Notes: generated from the sequence alone by a model not told the origin. A DNA stretch of 64,000 bases from an uncultured Lachnospiraceae bacterium (GCA_947178145.1 CAMWXE010000016.1:1-64000); one strand, 5' to 3'; shown: positions 17,159-27,450, numbered from the stretch's first letter. A program made the numbers and translations.

Positions 17159-17374
17159 GTTCACGTCCCATCAGATTCTGGAAAATTTTGTTTATTGTAG
17201 GGGTAAATAGTAACAATTTTTGCACACAAAATGCTAAAAGGCAAGCTTTTGGCGCATGATTCCCACTACTTTTATGGATGTCTGAACTAGAAAAATTAAA
17301 TTTTAACAAACAAAAAGTAATATATATTTGACATGTAGTATTATATATGTTAATCTGTAATCGGAGGTGAACAG

Positions 17375-17575
17375 ATGGCAAGAAATATAGCGATTAAAGT
17401 GGCGCGTGCAGAGAAGGACATGACACAGAAAGCCCTCGCGGAAGCTGTTGGCATATCAAGGCAGACGATGAATGCCATTGAGCAGGGGGAATATAATCCG
17501 ACGATCCGATTATGCCGGTCAATTTGCCGTGTACTTGGAAAAAGTCTGGATGATTTATTTTGGGAGGATGAATAG
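17375..17575 (+). CDS. XRE-family helix-turn-helix regulator
   Basis: MARNIAIKVARAEKDMTQKALAEAVGISRQTMNAIEQGEYNPTIRLCRSICRVLGKSLDDLFWEDE. Confidence 0.92.
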   Translation: MARNIAIKVARAEKDMTQKALAEAVGISRQTMNAIEQGEYNPTIRLCRSICRVLGKSLDDLFWEDE

Positions 17576-17597
17576 AACAAAGGAATGGAGGATGACC

Positions 17598-18080
17598 ATG
17601 AAAAAAAGTAAGAACAGACTGGACGAAATGCAGGAACAGAAACTGCTGAAAATCGAACATAATGGCTGCTGGCTGGCGTTTTGGGGGCTGCTGGTGGTGA
17701 TATTTGGACAGCTCATTTTTTATGGAGAAGAGAGAGCGGATTTATTTCTGGGGGAATGGATTGTCTTTATGTGTCTTGCAGTATATATGGGGGCAGCATG
17801 TATCAGGAACGGAATATGGGACAGGAAAATGAAGCCCTCCCTGAAGATGAATTTATGTACAAGTGCAGTCGCAGGCTGCTTGGGAGGCACGATAAGGTTC
17901 CTTGCTGCCTGTCGCAGGGGCGATAATGTGCAGAGGGCTTTAAAGATAGGTGGAATTGTCTTTGGAAATATATTTGTCATCTGTTTTCTCTGCATGTCTC
18001 TGGTGCTTTGGATATTCTGGAAGAGGGTGGAACGGCTTGAGACGGATGAGGAAGAACAGACAGACAAGCGGGAAAAATAG
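17598..18080 (+). CDS. Small membrane protein in the HTH/ABC cluster
   Basis: MKKSKNRLDEMQEQKLLKIEHNGCWLAFWGLLVVIFGQLIFYGE..., about 4 TM segments. Confidence 0.75.
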   Translation: MKKSKNRLDEMQEQKLLKIEHNGCWLAFWGLLVVIFGQLIFYGEERADLFLGEWIVFMCLAVYMGAACIRNGIWDRKMKPSLKMNLCTSAVAGCLGGTIRFLAACRRGDNVQRALKIGGIVFGNIFVICFLCMSLVLWIFWKRVERLETDEEEQTDKREK

Positions 18081-18109
18081 AGCTTACAGAATACGGGAGG
18101 GCAGATAAA

Positions 18110-18877
18110 GTGATTACAGCAAGCCATTTGGTAAAGACGTTTACAAAAAATGAGAAGAAAAACAAGAAAAGAGAGATCAATGCCGTGGATGACATATCGC
18201 TGACGGTGGACGCGGGGGAAATCGTAGGGATTCTCGGGCCGAACGGCGCAGGAAAAACGACTTTGCTGCGCATGATGTCCAGGCTGATGAAACCGACCAG
18301 CGGTACAGTCACCGTACAGATCGGTCAGACGGCAATCTCGGACGACGTGGAGGTAAAAAAGCACATCGGTTATCTCTCCAACAATACCAAGCTGTACGGA
18401 AGGCTTTCTTCCAGGGAGCTGCTGCAGATGCTGGGCGTGCTTTATGGAATATCAGAAAATGACACAAAGGAACGAATCGGGATCATCAGCGGGCTGCTTT
18501 CCATGGATTCTTTTCTGGATAACCGGATTGAAAAGTTGTCTACGGGGCAGACGCAGCGCGCCTCGATTGCCAGGTGTCTGGTACACGATCCGCAGGTCTA
18601 CATTTTTGATGAGCCGACGCTGGGGCTTGACATTATCAGCAGCGCGGCAATTGTTGAATTTATGAAGGGAGAGCGGGAGCGGGGAAAAACGGTTCTCTAC
18701 TCCACACATTACATGGAAGAGGCGGAGTATCTCTGCGACAGGATTGTGATGATTCATCAGGGCAGAATCATTCGGGAGGGAACTCCTGCGGATTTGAAGG
18801 CGCAGATGGGGAAAGGGAGTCTGAGGGACGTTTTTGCGGAGCTGATACACATGGAGGAAATGACGGATGAACACTAA
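18110..18877 (+). CDS. ABC transporter ATP-binding protein, NatA-like
   Basis: GILGPNGAGKTTLLRM, KLSTGQTQRASIARCL, VYIFDEPTLGLD. Confidence 0.93.
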   Translation: MITASHLVKTFTKNEKKNKKREINAVDDISLTVDAGEIVGILGPNGAGKTTLLRMMSRLMKPTSGTVTVQIGQTAISDDVEVKKHIGYLSNNTKLYGRLSSRELLQMLGVLYGISENDTKERIGIISGLLSMDSFLDNRIEKLSTGQTQRASIARCLVHDPQVYIFDEPTLGLDIISSAAIVEFMKGERERGKTVLYSTHYMEEAEYLCDRIVMIHQGRIIREGTPADLKAQMGKGSLRDVFAELIHMEEMTDEH

Positions 18878-20930
18878 AATAATAAAGACGCTGTTCAAAA
18901 AAGAAATGCTGGATGTTTTTCGGGACAAGAAAACGGTCATAATGATGCTGGTAGTTCCGGTACTGTTATATCCGCTCATTTTTGTGGGAGTCATGCAGGT
19001 GATGGCTTTTATCAATTCCAGCATGGAGGAACAAAATTACCGGATTGCCGTGGAGACAGAGGACGGAGGAGCCTTTTGCGGTCAGCTGGCACAGGCGGGT
19101 GAACGCGCGTCAGAGGAGGATGGGACCGCATATCAGATCACAGTAGTTGACGCGGGAAGTATCGGGGGCGCGGACGGCGAAAAGGCGTGGGAGGAAGCGC
19201 TGGAAAATGAGGAGATTGATGCTTATGTCGCCACTTATGATTTGGATGGAAGGATGCAGTATGATGTATACTATCTTTCTTCCGTGACAAATTCGTCCTA
19301 TGCGGCAGACCTGGTGATGGATATGCTGGAGGATTTCCGGGAGGAACTGACCAGAAAACGGATTGCGAAAGAAGGACTGGAGGCGCAGGAAATTCTGGAG
19401 CCCATTCATTATGAAAGGAAAAATACTGCCAGCAGTGAGCAGTCGCTGGGGAGCATCATCGGTTCAGTTCTTCCCTTCATGCTGGTGGTCAGCCTGCTGA
19501 TGGGAACCATGTATCCGGCGATTGATACGACTGCCGGAGAGCGGGAAAGAGGAACGCTCGAGACGCTTCTGACCCTTCCTATCACAAACCAGGATCTGAT
19601 TATGGCGAAGTTTCTGACCGTGGCAGTGATCGGTATGGTTTCGGCACTTCTGAACATGCTATCGATGGGCGGCATCGCCGTCTACATGTATCAGATTATG
19701 GACTTGCAGACGGAAATGGCGGATATTGATATGGTGAAATTTATTCCGGCGATTTTGGTATGCATACTGGCGGTGTTCGCGTTTTCCTTGTTCATCAGTG
19801 CGGTAACGATGTGTGTCACTTCATTTGCGAAAAGTTATAAGGAGGCAAACAATTACATTACGCCGCTCATGCTGGTGGTGATGTTCACAGGCTATATCGG
19901 GTTTATCCCGAATCTGGAGCTGACGCAGGGAATCGCGATGATGCCTGTGGCAAATATCTGCCTGCTGGTCAAAAATATGATGGTGTTCAAGATTGATTAT
20001 GCGACGATTGCAGTTGTGCTGGCCAGCAATGTGGCGTATGCGATTCTGGCGGTTCTGTTTTTGAGCAGGATATATGACAGTGAGTCCATCCTGTTCTCGG
20101 ACGGAAAGGGCGGCCTGCAGCTCTTTGAGAGGCGGGTAAATATGACCAAGGGCGGGGTGCCTGCGGTGGCCGATGCAATGTTTGTGATGGCAGTTACGTT
20201 GCTGCTCCTGCTCTATGCGGGGAGCATTCTGCAGTTGAAATACGGGCTGGCGGGAGTGTTTGTGACACAGATGTTCATTCTGGCAGTGCCGCTGTTTCTG
20301 GTGGTTTACACCAAGAGGGACATGCGGCAGACTTACGGATTTGCCAGGGCAAAAGTACAGGAATATGTGGGCAGCGCATTCTTGAGTGCGGGATTGTTTT
20401 TTGCCAATCTGGTGATTGCGGCCGGATTTATGCAGTTGTTTCCGCAAAGTGCCGAAAATGTAGAAACGGCTTTTTCGGAGATTATGGGGGACAATATGGC
20501 AGCAGTGCTTTTTGTGATAGCGCTTGCCCCGGCAGTCTGCGAGGAATTGCTGTTCCGCGGTCTGGTGTTTCACGCTGTAAAGGCAAAGCACCGCGTTGCC
20601 ACGGCATGCATCGTCACAGCGGCGCTCTTTGGCTGTTTCCATCTGAGTCTGGTGAAATTCGTGCCCACCGGACTGCTGGGACTGATTCTGTGTCTTGTGG
20701 TCTGGCGGACAGGCAGCATTTACCCGGCGATGCTGATGCATTTTATCAATAATGCGCTCAGTGTGGTGATCAGTTACTGTCCGGAGCAGATCGGGAAAGT
20801 GTTCCCGGTACTGTACAAAAGTTCGTTTTCACTTGCAGACGGTCTGCTTCTGTTCGGGGGCGGAGCTGTGCTGGCTGGAATCGGCGCAGTGATATTGTGG
20901 AAAGGCAGCGGGCGAAAAATTGTACAATAA
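18867..20930 (+). CDS. ABC-2 permease (NatB-like) fused to a C-terminal CPBP intramembrane metalloprotease
   Basis: N-terminus KKEMLDVFRDKKTVIMMLVVPVLLYPLIF; C-terminus CEELLFRGLVFHAVKAKHRVATACIVTAALFGCFHLS...MLMHFINNALSVV. Confidence 0.92.
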   Translation: MNTKIIKTLFKKEMLDVFRDKKTVIMMLVVPVLLYPLIFVGVMQVMAFINSSMEEQNYRIAVETEDGGAFCGQLAQAGERASEEDGTAYQITVVDAGSIGGADGEKAWEEALENEEIDAYVATYDLDGRMQYDVYYLSSVTNSSYAADLVMDMLEDFREELTRKRIAKEGLEAQEILEPIHYERKNTASSEQSLGSIIGSVLPFMLVVSLLMGTMYPAIDTTAGERERGTLETLLTLPITNQDLIMAKFLTVAVIGMVSALLNMLSMGGIAVYMYQIMDLQTEMADIDMVKFIPAILVCILAVFAFSLFISAVTMCVTSFAKSYKEANNYITPLMLVVMFTGYIGFIPNLELTQGIAMMPVANICLLVKNMMVFKIDYATIAVVLASNVAYAILAVLFLSRIYDSESILFSDGKGGLQLFERRVNMTKGGVPAVADAMFVMAVTLLLLLYAGSILQLKYGLAGVFVTQMFILAVPLFLVVYTKRDMRQTYGFARAKVQEYVGSAFLSAGLFFANLVIAAGFMQLFPQSAENVETAFSEIMGDNMAAVLFVIALAPAVCEELLFRGLVFHAVKAKHRVATACIVTAALFGCFHLSLVKFVPTGLLGLILCLVVWRTGSIYPAMLMHFINNALSVVISYCPEQIGKVFPVLYKSSFSLADGLLLFGGGAVLAGIGAVILWKGSGRKIVQ

Positions 20931-21006
20931 TATTTACACTTGTGGCACGTTCTGATATGATGAAACTGTGAAAAAAGGCGTAAAATTGAGTCAGGAGGTC
21001 AATCAA

Positions 21007-21459
21007 ATGTTACAGACAGGAACAAAAGCCCCAGCGTTTTCGCTGCCGGATCAGAATGGACAGATTCATACATTGGAGGAGTACAAAGGTAAGAAGGTTA
21101 TTTTATATTTTTATCCGAAGGATAACACAGCAGGCTGCACAAAGCAGGCGTGCGGCTTTGGGGAACTCTATCCCCAGTTTCAGGAGAAGGGCGCTGTGAT
21201 ACTGGGCGTCAGCAAGGACAGTGTGGCATCGCACAAGAAATTCGAGGAAAAATACGGGCTTCCGTTCACGCTGCTCTCAGACACAGAACTTTCCTGTATT
21301 CAGGCGTATGATGTGTGGCAGGAGAAGAAAAACTATGGGAAAGTCAGCATGGGCGTGGTGCGGACGACTTATCTGATCGATGAGGAAGGTACGATCGTGA
21401 AGGCTTTTGACAAGGTAAAGGCAGCTGAAAATCCGGCGCAGATGCTTGCGGAGCTGTGA
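21007..21459 (+). CDS. bcp: Peroxiredoxin, thiol peroxidase (BCP type)
   Basis: APAFSLPDQNGQIHTLEEYKGKKVILYFYPKDNTAGCTKQACGF. Confidence 0.93.
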   Translation: MLQTGTKAPAFSLPDQNGQIHTLEEYKGKKVILYFYPKDNTAGCTKQACGFGELYPQFQEKGAVILGVSKDSVASHKKFEEKYGLPFTLLSDTELSCIQAYDVWQEKKNYGKVSMGVVRTTYLIDEEGTIVKAFDKVKAAENPAQMLAEL

Positions 21460-21511
21460 GAGGCACAGGAATATCGCGGTGTAGTTGAAGCGGGAATGGA
21501 GTGTGATATTG

Positions 21512-23089
21512 ATGGGAATTTATTTCAATCCTGGGAATAAAAAATTTTGGAAAGCCACTCGCTCTAAAATTTATGTGGATAAGACAGGGCTGATTGCATG
21601 GACAAATGAACAGATCAATACAGAGCAGGGATTTGTTTGTGTCAGCCGGCCACGGCGCTTTGGCAAATCCATAACACTCAATATGCTTGCTGCTTACTAC
21701 AGCCGCGGCTGCGATTCCAGGGAGCTGTTTGCCGGACGAAAGATACAAAGTGAGAAAAGCTTTGAGGAGCATTTGAATCAGTATGATGTGATTTTTCTAA
21801 ATATGCAGCATTTTCTGATCGGTGCAAAGAATCGGGAGATAACTGACTATATAGAGCAGGAAGTGCTCGGAGAAATCCAGAAAGAGTTTGGAGGAGATTT
21901 CGTTAATCCAGGCATTGGGCTTGCGGATGCATTGGAGAGAATATATGCGGAGACAGACAGACAATTCATTTTTCTGATTGATGAGTGGGATTGTGTGATG
22001 CGTGAGCGGCAGGAATCAGAGGAATTGCAGAAACAGTATCTTGATTTTCTGCGCAATCTCTTAAAGGACAGGGAGTACGTTGCGCTTGCATATATGACAG
22101 GTATTTTGCCGATAAAAAAATATGGACTACATTCCGCGCTGAATATGTTCTGGGAATATTCGATGACAGATCAAAAGGCGCTGGAAGAGTACACTGGTTT
22201 TACAGACATAGAGGTCAAAGAGCTGTGTGAGCGGTTTGACATGGATTTTCATTATGCGGGCAGCTGGTATGACGGATATATGTTTACAAGGTATCAGCAT
22301 ATATACAATCCAAGGTCTGTTGTGGAGGCAATGGTCTGCCACAGATATTCAAGTTATTGGACTTCAACGGAAACATATGATGCACTGAAAATGTATATGG
22401 ATATGGATTTTGACGGACTCCGGCCGGACATAGTGCAGATGCTTGGCGGCGGACGTGTTACAGTCAATACACGCAGCTTTCAAAATGATATGCGTAATCT
22501 CAGGACAAAGGACGATGTGCTGACTTTGTTGATTCATCTGGGGTATCTGGCATATGATCTGGAGAGGGAAGAGGCATTTATTCCGAATAAGGAAATTGTC
22601 GGGGAATTTGAAAATGCCATGAGTGTCGGCGGGTGGACAGAGGTTATGCGTGTATTGAAGGAATCAGAAAGTCTGCTTGAGGCTACCTTGTCCGGTGAGG
22701 AAGAAAAGGTTGCCGGGGGACTTGACCAGGCGCATATGGAGGTGGCATCGGTATTGACCTATAACGATGAAAACGCAATGGCGTGTGCGATCAACATTGC
22801 CTACTACAGTGCGAGAAAAGACTATAGAATCATCAGAGAGCTTCCGACAGGGCGTGGCTTTGCAGATGTTGTATTTCTGCCTCTGCCTGCCAGTGGAAAG
22901 CCTGCGCTAGTGGTCGAGCTCAAATATGACAAGTCAGCAAATGCAGCGATACAGCAGATTAAGGACAGACAGTACACGCAGGCACTTGACGGCTTTTTTG
23001 GTGAGATATTGCTGGTCGGCGTGAACTATGACAGATATAATGCAGACAAACCACACAGCTGTGTGATAGAGAAAATGGAGAAAATTTAG
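21512..23089 (+). CDS. AAA-ATPase-like / PD-(D/E)XK nuclease superfamily protein
   Basis: KIYVDKTGLIAW, CVSRPRRFGKSITLNML Walker A, FLIDEWDC Walker B, C-terminal ADVVFLPLPASGKPALVVELKYDKSANAAIQQI. Confidence 0.9.
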   Translation: MGIYFNPGNKKFWKATRSKIYVDKTGLIAWTNEQINTEQGFVCVSRPRRFGKSITLNMLAAYYSRGCDSRELFAGRKIQSEKSFEEHLNQYDVIFLNMQHFLIGAKNREITDYIEQEVLGEIQKEFGGDFVNPGIGLADALERIYAETDRQFIFLIDEWDCVMRERQESEELQKQYLDFLRNLLKDREYVALAYMTGILPIKKYGLHSALNMFWEYSMTDQKALEEYTGFTDIEVKELCERFDMDFHYAGSWYDGYMFTRYQHIYNPRSVVEAMVCHRYSSYWTSTETYDALKMYMDMDFDGLRPDIVQMLGGGRVTVNTRSFQNDMRNLRTKDDVLTLLIHLGYLAYDLEREEAFIPNKEIVGEFENAMSVGGWTEVMRVLKESESLLEATLSGEEEKVAGGLDQAHMEVASVLTYNDENAMACAINIAYYSARKDYRIIRELPTGRGFADVVFLPLPASGKPALVVELKYDKSANAAIQQIKDRQYTQALDGFFGEILLVGVNYDRYNADKPHSCVIEKMEKI

Positions 23090-23138
23090 CGATGCAAGGT
23101 GGGCCGTTCACGATTGCAATTGCTGGCTGGACGGGGAG

Positions 23139-24650
23139 CTATCCTTTGAGCCAGTAATCCAAATCGGGATAGAGCTGCTCCAGTTCATTTGCGTCGGAGT
23201 CGGACAAGTAATGTGTGCGAACCAGTTTTCCCATTTTATAATAAGACAATATTGATATCCAATCGTTTTCTGCCTCACTGTATTTGTATTCATAGATCAG
23301 CTCCTCGGTACAAGTGTACTCCCCATCTACGACACCATAGACGGATACAAACTGATAGCTGACGCCGAGTTGTCCCCGGTCTATGACTCTTTGCCTGTCA
23401 AATTCCAGAAAAGCAAGCTGTTCCGGAAAAGAGGGGTAATAGACAAACTGCCCGGACTTCCTATCCCATACAATAGCGCGGTAATTACCCCAGCTTCCTC
23501 CGCTCCCGCCGGAAAAGCCTTCATGAATCAGCAGATCTGGTGTTCCGTCAAAGTTGATATCCACGTTCTCTATATAGTAGCTTTCAGACGCACCTAAATC
23601 TGCCATTTCCATTTCGGTAAATGGAATAAACAGATGCTGTAGTGGAACTTCAGTTCCATCCCATTCACCCTCTATAATTATGTGATACCCATTATTCTTT
23701 CTCCGAAAACCACTATTCAGTTCTCCAATTTCAAAGGTACAGCACTGGATTCCCGCAATCTGTTCCAGCTTGATAAAACGTAAGTCTCCTTCTTCCTGCG
23801 CGATGGCATCATCGATAATTTTTTTCCACTCTGCTTTAACCAGCGTATGAAATGGAAGCATGGCATCCGTCCTCCCAGTCTCATCTCCGGAGCTGAAAAA
23901 GACACTGACATAATAGCCGTCCTGATTCTGATATTTTTCCCAGCGTTCCCGAAGGGTGACGGCTATTTTCTGTGTATCAAAATCCCAGCCGTATATAGAC
24001 AGGCGAACCCTGCAGTCAGGAAAAACAGACAGGTTCTTCACGATTTCTGCGGACTCTCCATCACTGCCAAGACTGATGGATACCTCATCTTCGGGGGACT
24101 GTTTCATATTATTTTGGATATTCAGATTTTCTATTTCTGCGGATTCACCTGCTTGAAACAAAGCATTTACAGTATTACCGCTGCATCTTGAAAAATTTCC
24201 TTCTATCCAGTGTCCGTCACCATCAAAATTTCCGCAAAACGGCGTTTCCTCTGTGCCGATAGAAAACCAGTACGTTCCCAGCGCTATGTTACTCCGCAAT
24301 CGGTAGGAAGCTTCTGCAGCGGATATACCAGATTCAATTTCCATACGCTCCTGTATCATTTGACTTAATGCGATTAACTGGGAGCGGGTGTCAATTAAGT
24401 AAATGCCGCCTTTTTTGACAAAACCGGTTTCTGTCGTGCTCTCTTCCAAGGCCAGGCGCTCTGCGAGTTGCGTCTGCAGATTGCGCAGTTCTCTTGTGTA
24501 TTCCTCATTTGCGGCATTGGCGTACGCAAGCTCTGCCTGCAGTTCTTTCGTTTGCGATTGGTATTTCCGGCACAGACAGATTAGTGAAACGAATAAGATG
24601 GCGGAGCCTATTGCAAGTAGGATTCCTGTTATGTTCCTTCTATTTTTCAT
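23139..24650 (-). CDS. Hypothetical membrane-anchored protein with coiled coil
   Basis: N-terminal TM (ITGILLAIGSAILFVSLICL), coiled coil, C-terminal NVDINFDGTPDLLIHEGFSGGSGGSWGNYRAIVWD. Confidence 0.75.
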   Translation of the reverse strand: MKNRRNITGILLAIGSAILFVSLICLCRKYQSQTKELQAELAYANAANEEYTRELRNLQTQLAERLALEESTTETGFVKKGGIYLIDTRSQLIALSQMIQERMEIESGISAAEASYRLRSNIALGTYWFSIGTEETPFCGNFDGDGHWIEGNFSRCSGNTVNALFQAGESAEIENLNIQNNMKQSPEDEVSISLGSDGESAEIVKNLSVFPDCRVRLSIYGWDFDTQKIAVTLRERWEKYQNQDGYYVSVFFSSGDETGRTDAMLPFHTLVKAEWKKIIDDAIAQEEGDLRFIKLEQIAGIQCCTFEIGELNSGFRRKNNGYHIIIEGEWDGTEVPLQHLFIPFTEMEMADLGASESYYIENVDINFDGTPDLLIHEGFSGGSGGSWGNYRAIVWDRKSGQFVYYPSFPEQLAFLEFDRQRVIDRGQLGVSYQFVSVYGVVDGEYTCTEELIYEYKYSEAENDWISILSYYKMGKLVRTHYLSDSDANELEQLYPDLDYWLKG

Positions 24651-24730
24651 GGAAATATCCTTTCATTCATGGAAGTGTCCTTTCCAGGCAGCACTGCTAA
24701 ATACAAAAAGACAGCTCCCTCCGCGATTGG

Positions 24731-25456
24731 TCAGCTATTCTCTGATTCTGAAATCGGCAAATGATTCAGGCAGGGCGGCAAATGCATCATATGATGATCT
24801 GTCATGGGGGTTAAGATCATGCCGCCTCTCGTCAGCCTCCCCCAGTATACCAATAACCAGACAGAGCGAAAATCTGTAGTCACACCGCCTTCTTCCAATA
24901 TTCGCATCACCCATTCTTCGGGAACCATGGACTGTATCTGTTCCAGTGTCAGATTTTCCAAAATACTGCGAGTATTTTTCCCTACTGTAATCATATAATC
25001 GCGAAGGGCGAGGCTGTTGATTCCTTTCCCGAAAGCGACCGCCTCATCAAATTCTAACGCATTGCCGGTGTCTGTGATAGAAGCGCCGATTTTTCTCTGC
25101 CACTCTGCATTGAAAATCTGGTTCTGATTCACCATTAGGAGGTTGCTTACCAAATCTTCAATGCGATATGTATGCCAAAACTGCCAGCACATGGGAACGT
25201 TTCTCGTTCCGGCATAATGCAGATCTACGTCGTAATCTTCTCTTGGCACAATTGCATTTTGGTTGCCTGACAGCATGTAATCCAGAACATAATCTGCAAT
25301 TGTTTTTTCTGTTCGTCCAGATATTTCGGCGGGGTGCACCATGGCATGAACTTCCAGTGTCAGTTTTTTAATTTTTTCCAGATCGGTTCCCTCTAAGTCT
25401 GTTTTTAACGCAGCGTATTTTTCTCTGATTGGTGCAAATAGTTCTTCCTTTTTCAT
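24731..25456 (-). CDS. DinB-like four-helix-bundle protein
   Basis: EVHAMVHPAEISGRTEKTIADYVLDYML...CWQFWHTYRIEDLVSNLLMVNQNQIF. Confidence 0.55.
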   Translation of the reverse strand: MKKEELFAPIREKYAALKTDLEGTDLEKIKKLTLEVHAMVHPAEISGRTEKTIADYVLDYMLSGNQNAIVPREDYDVDLHYAGTRNVPMCWQFWHTYRIEDLVSNLLMVNQNQIFNAEWQRKIGASITDTGNALEFDEAVAFGKGINSLALRDYMITVGKNTRSILENLTLEQIQSMVPEEWVMRILEEGGVTTDFRSVWLLVYWGRLTRGGMILTPMTDHHMMHLPPCLNHLPISESENS

Positions 25457-25626
25457 GAAATAAATCCCTTTCGTGGCTTCTTTTGGCAGAAATTGACTTC
25501 CGACAATTCCGATGTAACGCTGTTAGCAACAGTAAAATTATACCACCAAATCAACCGGAACTCAATGACACATGCTAAAGCTTTTATCAATTTGGCACAT
25601 GATTCCCGCTTCTTTTATGTCTGAAC

Positions 25627-25738
25627 CAATGTCATTAACTTAAGACCTTAATACCTAGGATTTGTGAACAAATGCAATGATTTATTGGGCATTTTCCAGC
25701 ACAATTTGTTGGTCAAATTCCTTAAGTTACTGACATTG
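25627..25738 (-). mobile_element. 112-bp MITE, copy 2 (inverted relative to copy 1), with 9-bp target duplication
   Basis: CAATGTCATTAACTTAAGACC...CCTTAAGTTACTGACATTG; TGTCTGAAC on both sides (25618-25626, 25739-25747). Confidence 0.92.
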
Positions 25739-25863
25739 TGTCTGAACAGTAACATAACTGTATAATGATAAAAGAAACATAACTGGTTGCTTTTGGCGGT
25801 AGGTTGTGGTATGCTGTAAATAGTTCTATATAGAAATGTTCTAACTAGATAAGAGGTGACTAA

Positions 25864-26304
25864 TTGGAGACAAAAGGTGGATTTTATATCACGCAGATTA
25901 AGCAGCTTCAGGACAGGATTTTTGAGCGGCTGCTGTTGGAAAACGGCATCGAGATCAGCGGTGGGCAGGGGCGCATTTTATTTGTCTTATGGAAAACGGA
26001 TCATATGACCATCAGCGAGATCAGCGGGAAAACGTCGCTTGCCAGAAATACGGTGTCTATTGTGGTAGATGGAATGGTGCATAAGGGGATTGTCGAGCGA
26101 AGGATCAATCCCGCGAATCGCCGCCAGACAATTATATCACTCACAGAATACGCCAAATCCCTCCAGGAGCAGTATGAACAGGTATCGCAGCGGATGAACA
26201 CGCTGTTCTACGAGGGATTTTCTGAGGAGGAGCAGAGACAGTTTGAACAATATCTCGCCCGTATCCTCGATACACTGACAAAGAACCTGCGTGTAAAAAA
26301 GTAG
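25864..26304 (+). CDS. MarR-family transcriptional regulator
   Basis: TISEISGKTSLARNTVSIVVDGMVHKGIVERRINPANRRQTIISLTE. Confidence 0.9.
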   Translation: METKGGFYITQIKQLQDRIFERLLLENGIEISGGQGRILFVLWKTDHMTISEISGKTSLARNTVSIVVDGMVHKGIVERRINPANRRQTIISLTEYAKSLQEQYEQVSQRMNTLFYEGFSEEEQRQFEQYLARILDTLTKNLRVKK

Positions 26305-26325
26305 TTTTAGAAGGGAGATTTTCAA

Positions 26326-26748
26326 ATGATAACAGGAGAACAAGTGATTGAATTTATCAGGAAACAAAAGGTAGCTTTTATTGCCTCCGTGGACGAGGAC
26401 GGTTTTCCGAATATGAAGGCGATGTTTGTCCCGCGCAAGATTGATGGAAATTTGTTTTATTTTAGCACAAATACATCTTCCATGCGCGCACAGCAGTTTC
26501 TGAAAAACCCAAAAGCGAGCATCTATTTTTACAATAAAGGCCGCTTCAGGTATGAGGGTATCATGCTGGTTGGGACAATGGAAGTGCTGCAGGACGAGGA
26601 GAGCAAACGGGAAATATGGTGTGCCGGTGATACGATGTATTATAAACAGGGCGTGACAGATCCCGATTACTGTGTGCTAAAGTTTACAGCGGTAAAGGGC
26701 AGGCGTTACTGCAATTTGAAAACAGAGGAATTTGATATGAGCTTATAA
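26326..26748 (+). CDS. Pyridoxamine 5'-phosphate oxidase family protein
   Basis: VAFIASVDEDGFPNMKAMFVPRKIDGNLFYFSTNTSS. Confidence 0.88.
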   Translation: MITGEQVIEFIRKQKVAFIASVDEDGFPNMKAMFVPRKIDGNLFYFSTNTSSMRAQQFLKNPKASIYFYNKGRFRYEGIMLVGTMEVLQDEESKREIWCAGDTMYYKQGVTDPDYCVLKFTAVKGRRYCNLKTEEFDMSL

Positions 26749-26892
26749 AGTCGGGCGCGTTTGTACCCGGCTTTTTTATGATTATGGAAAAAAACAATAA
26801 ATTATATTTTTTTACAACCAAAACAACAAAATCCGTACTTAGTATATGTGGAGGCTGTTTATCTATAAAATGACAGGAGGTGAAATCACACT

Positions 26893-27450
26893 ATGGATGA
26901 CGAGACGATTGTAAGTCTTTATTGGGCACGAAATGAAAGCGCGATTGCAGAAACATCTTTAAAATATGGCGGACTTTGTAATCATATTGCAAACAATATT
27001 CTCTCAAACTACCAGGACAGGGAAGAATGTATCAATGATAGTTACCTTGCAGTCTGGAACGCAATTCCGGATAAACATCCAAACAGATTTTCTGTATTTC
27101 TAAGCAGAATTGTCAGAAATTTGGCGTTAAAGAAATATGAATATATTTCTGCTGCAAAAAGAAATCCGGCTGTTGTCACATCATTAGAGGAATTAGGTGA
27201 CTGCGTATCTGGAACAGACAGCATAGAGTCGGAAATCGAAAAAAAGAATATAGAAAGTGCGATTGATAAATTCCTTTGGCGTTTAGAGGAGGAAAAACGA
27301 AATGTATTTATACGGCGGTACTGGTATTTTGATTCCATAGAAACTATTTGTAAATGTACAGGTTTCAGCCAAAGCAAGGTAAAATCCATGCTGTACGAAA
27401 TGCGCCGTAAGTTAAAAAAATATTTAGAAAGTGAGGGTATCAAAGTATGA
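26893..27450 (+). CDS. ECF-type sigma-70 factor
   Basis: YQDREECINDSYLAVWNAIP (region 2), NVFIRRYWYFDSIETICKCTGFSQSKVKSMLYEMRRKLKKYL (region 4). Confidence 0.9.
   Translation: MDDETIVSLYWARNESAIAETSLKYGGLCNHIANNILSNYQDREECINDSYLAVWNAIPDKHPNRFSVFLSRIVRNLALKKYEYISAAKRNPAVVTSLEELGDCVSGTDSIESEIEKKNIESAIDKFLWRLEEEKRNVFIRRYWYFDSIETICKCTGFSQSKVKSMLYEMRRKLKKYLESEGIKV

Noticed and set aside
19821-20741. 306-aa His/Gln-rich minus-strand ORF
   Set aside because: Antisense to the ABC-2/CPBP gene; low-complexity antisense artefact.
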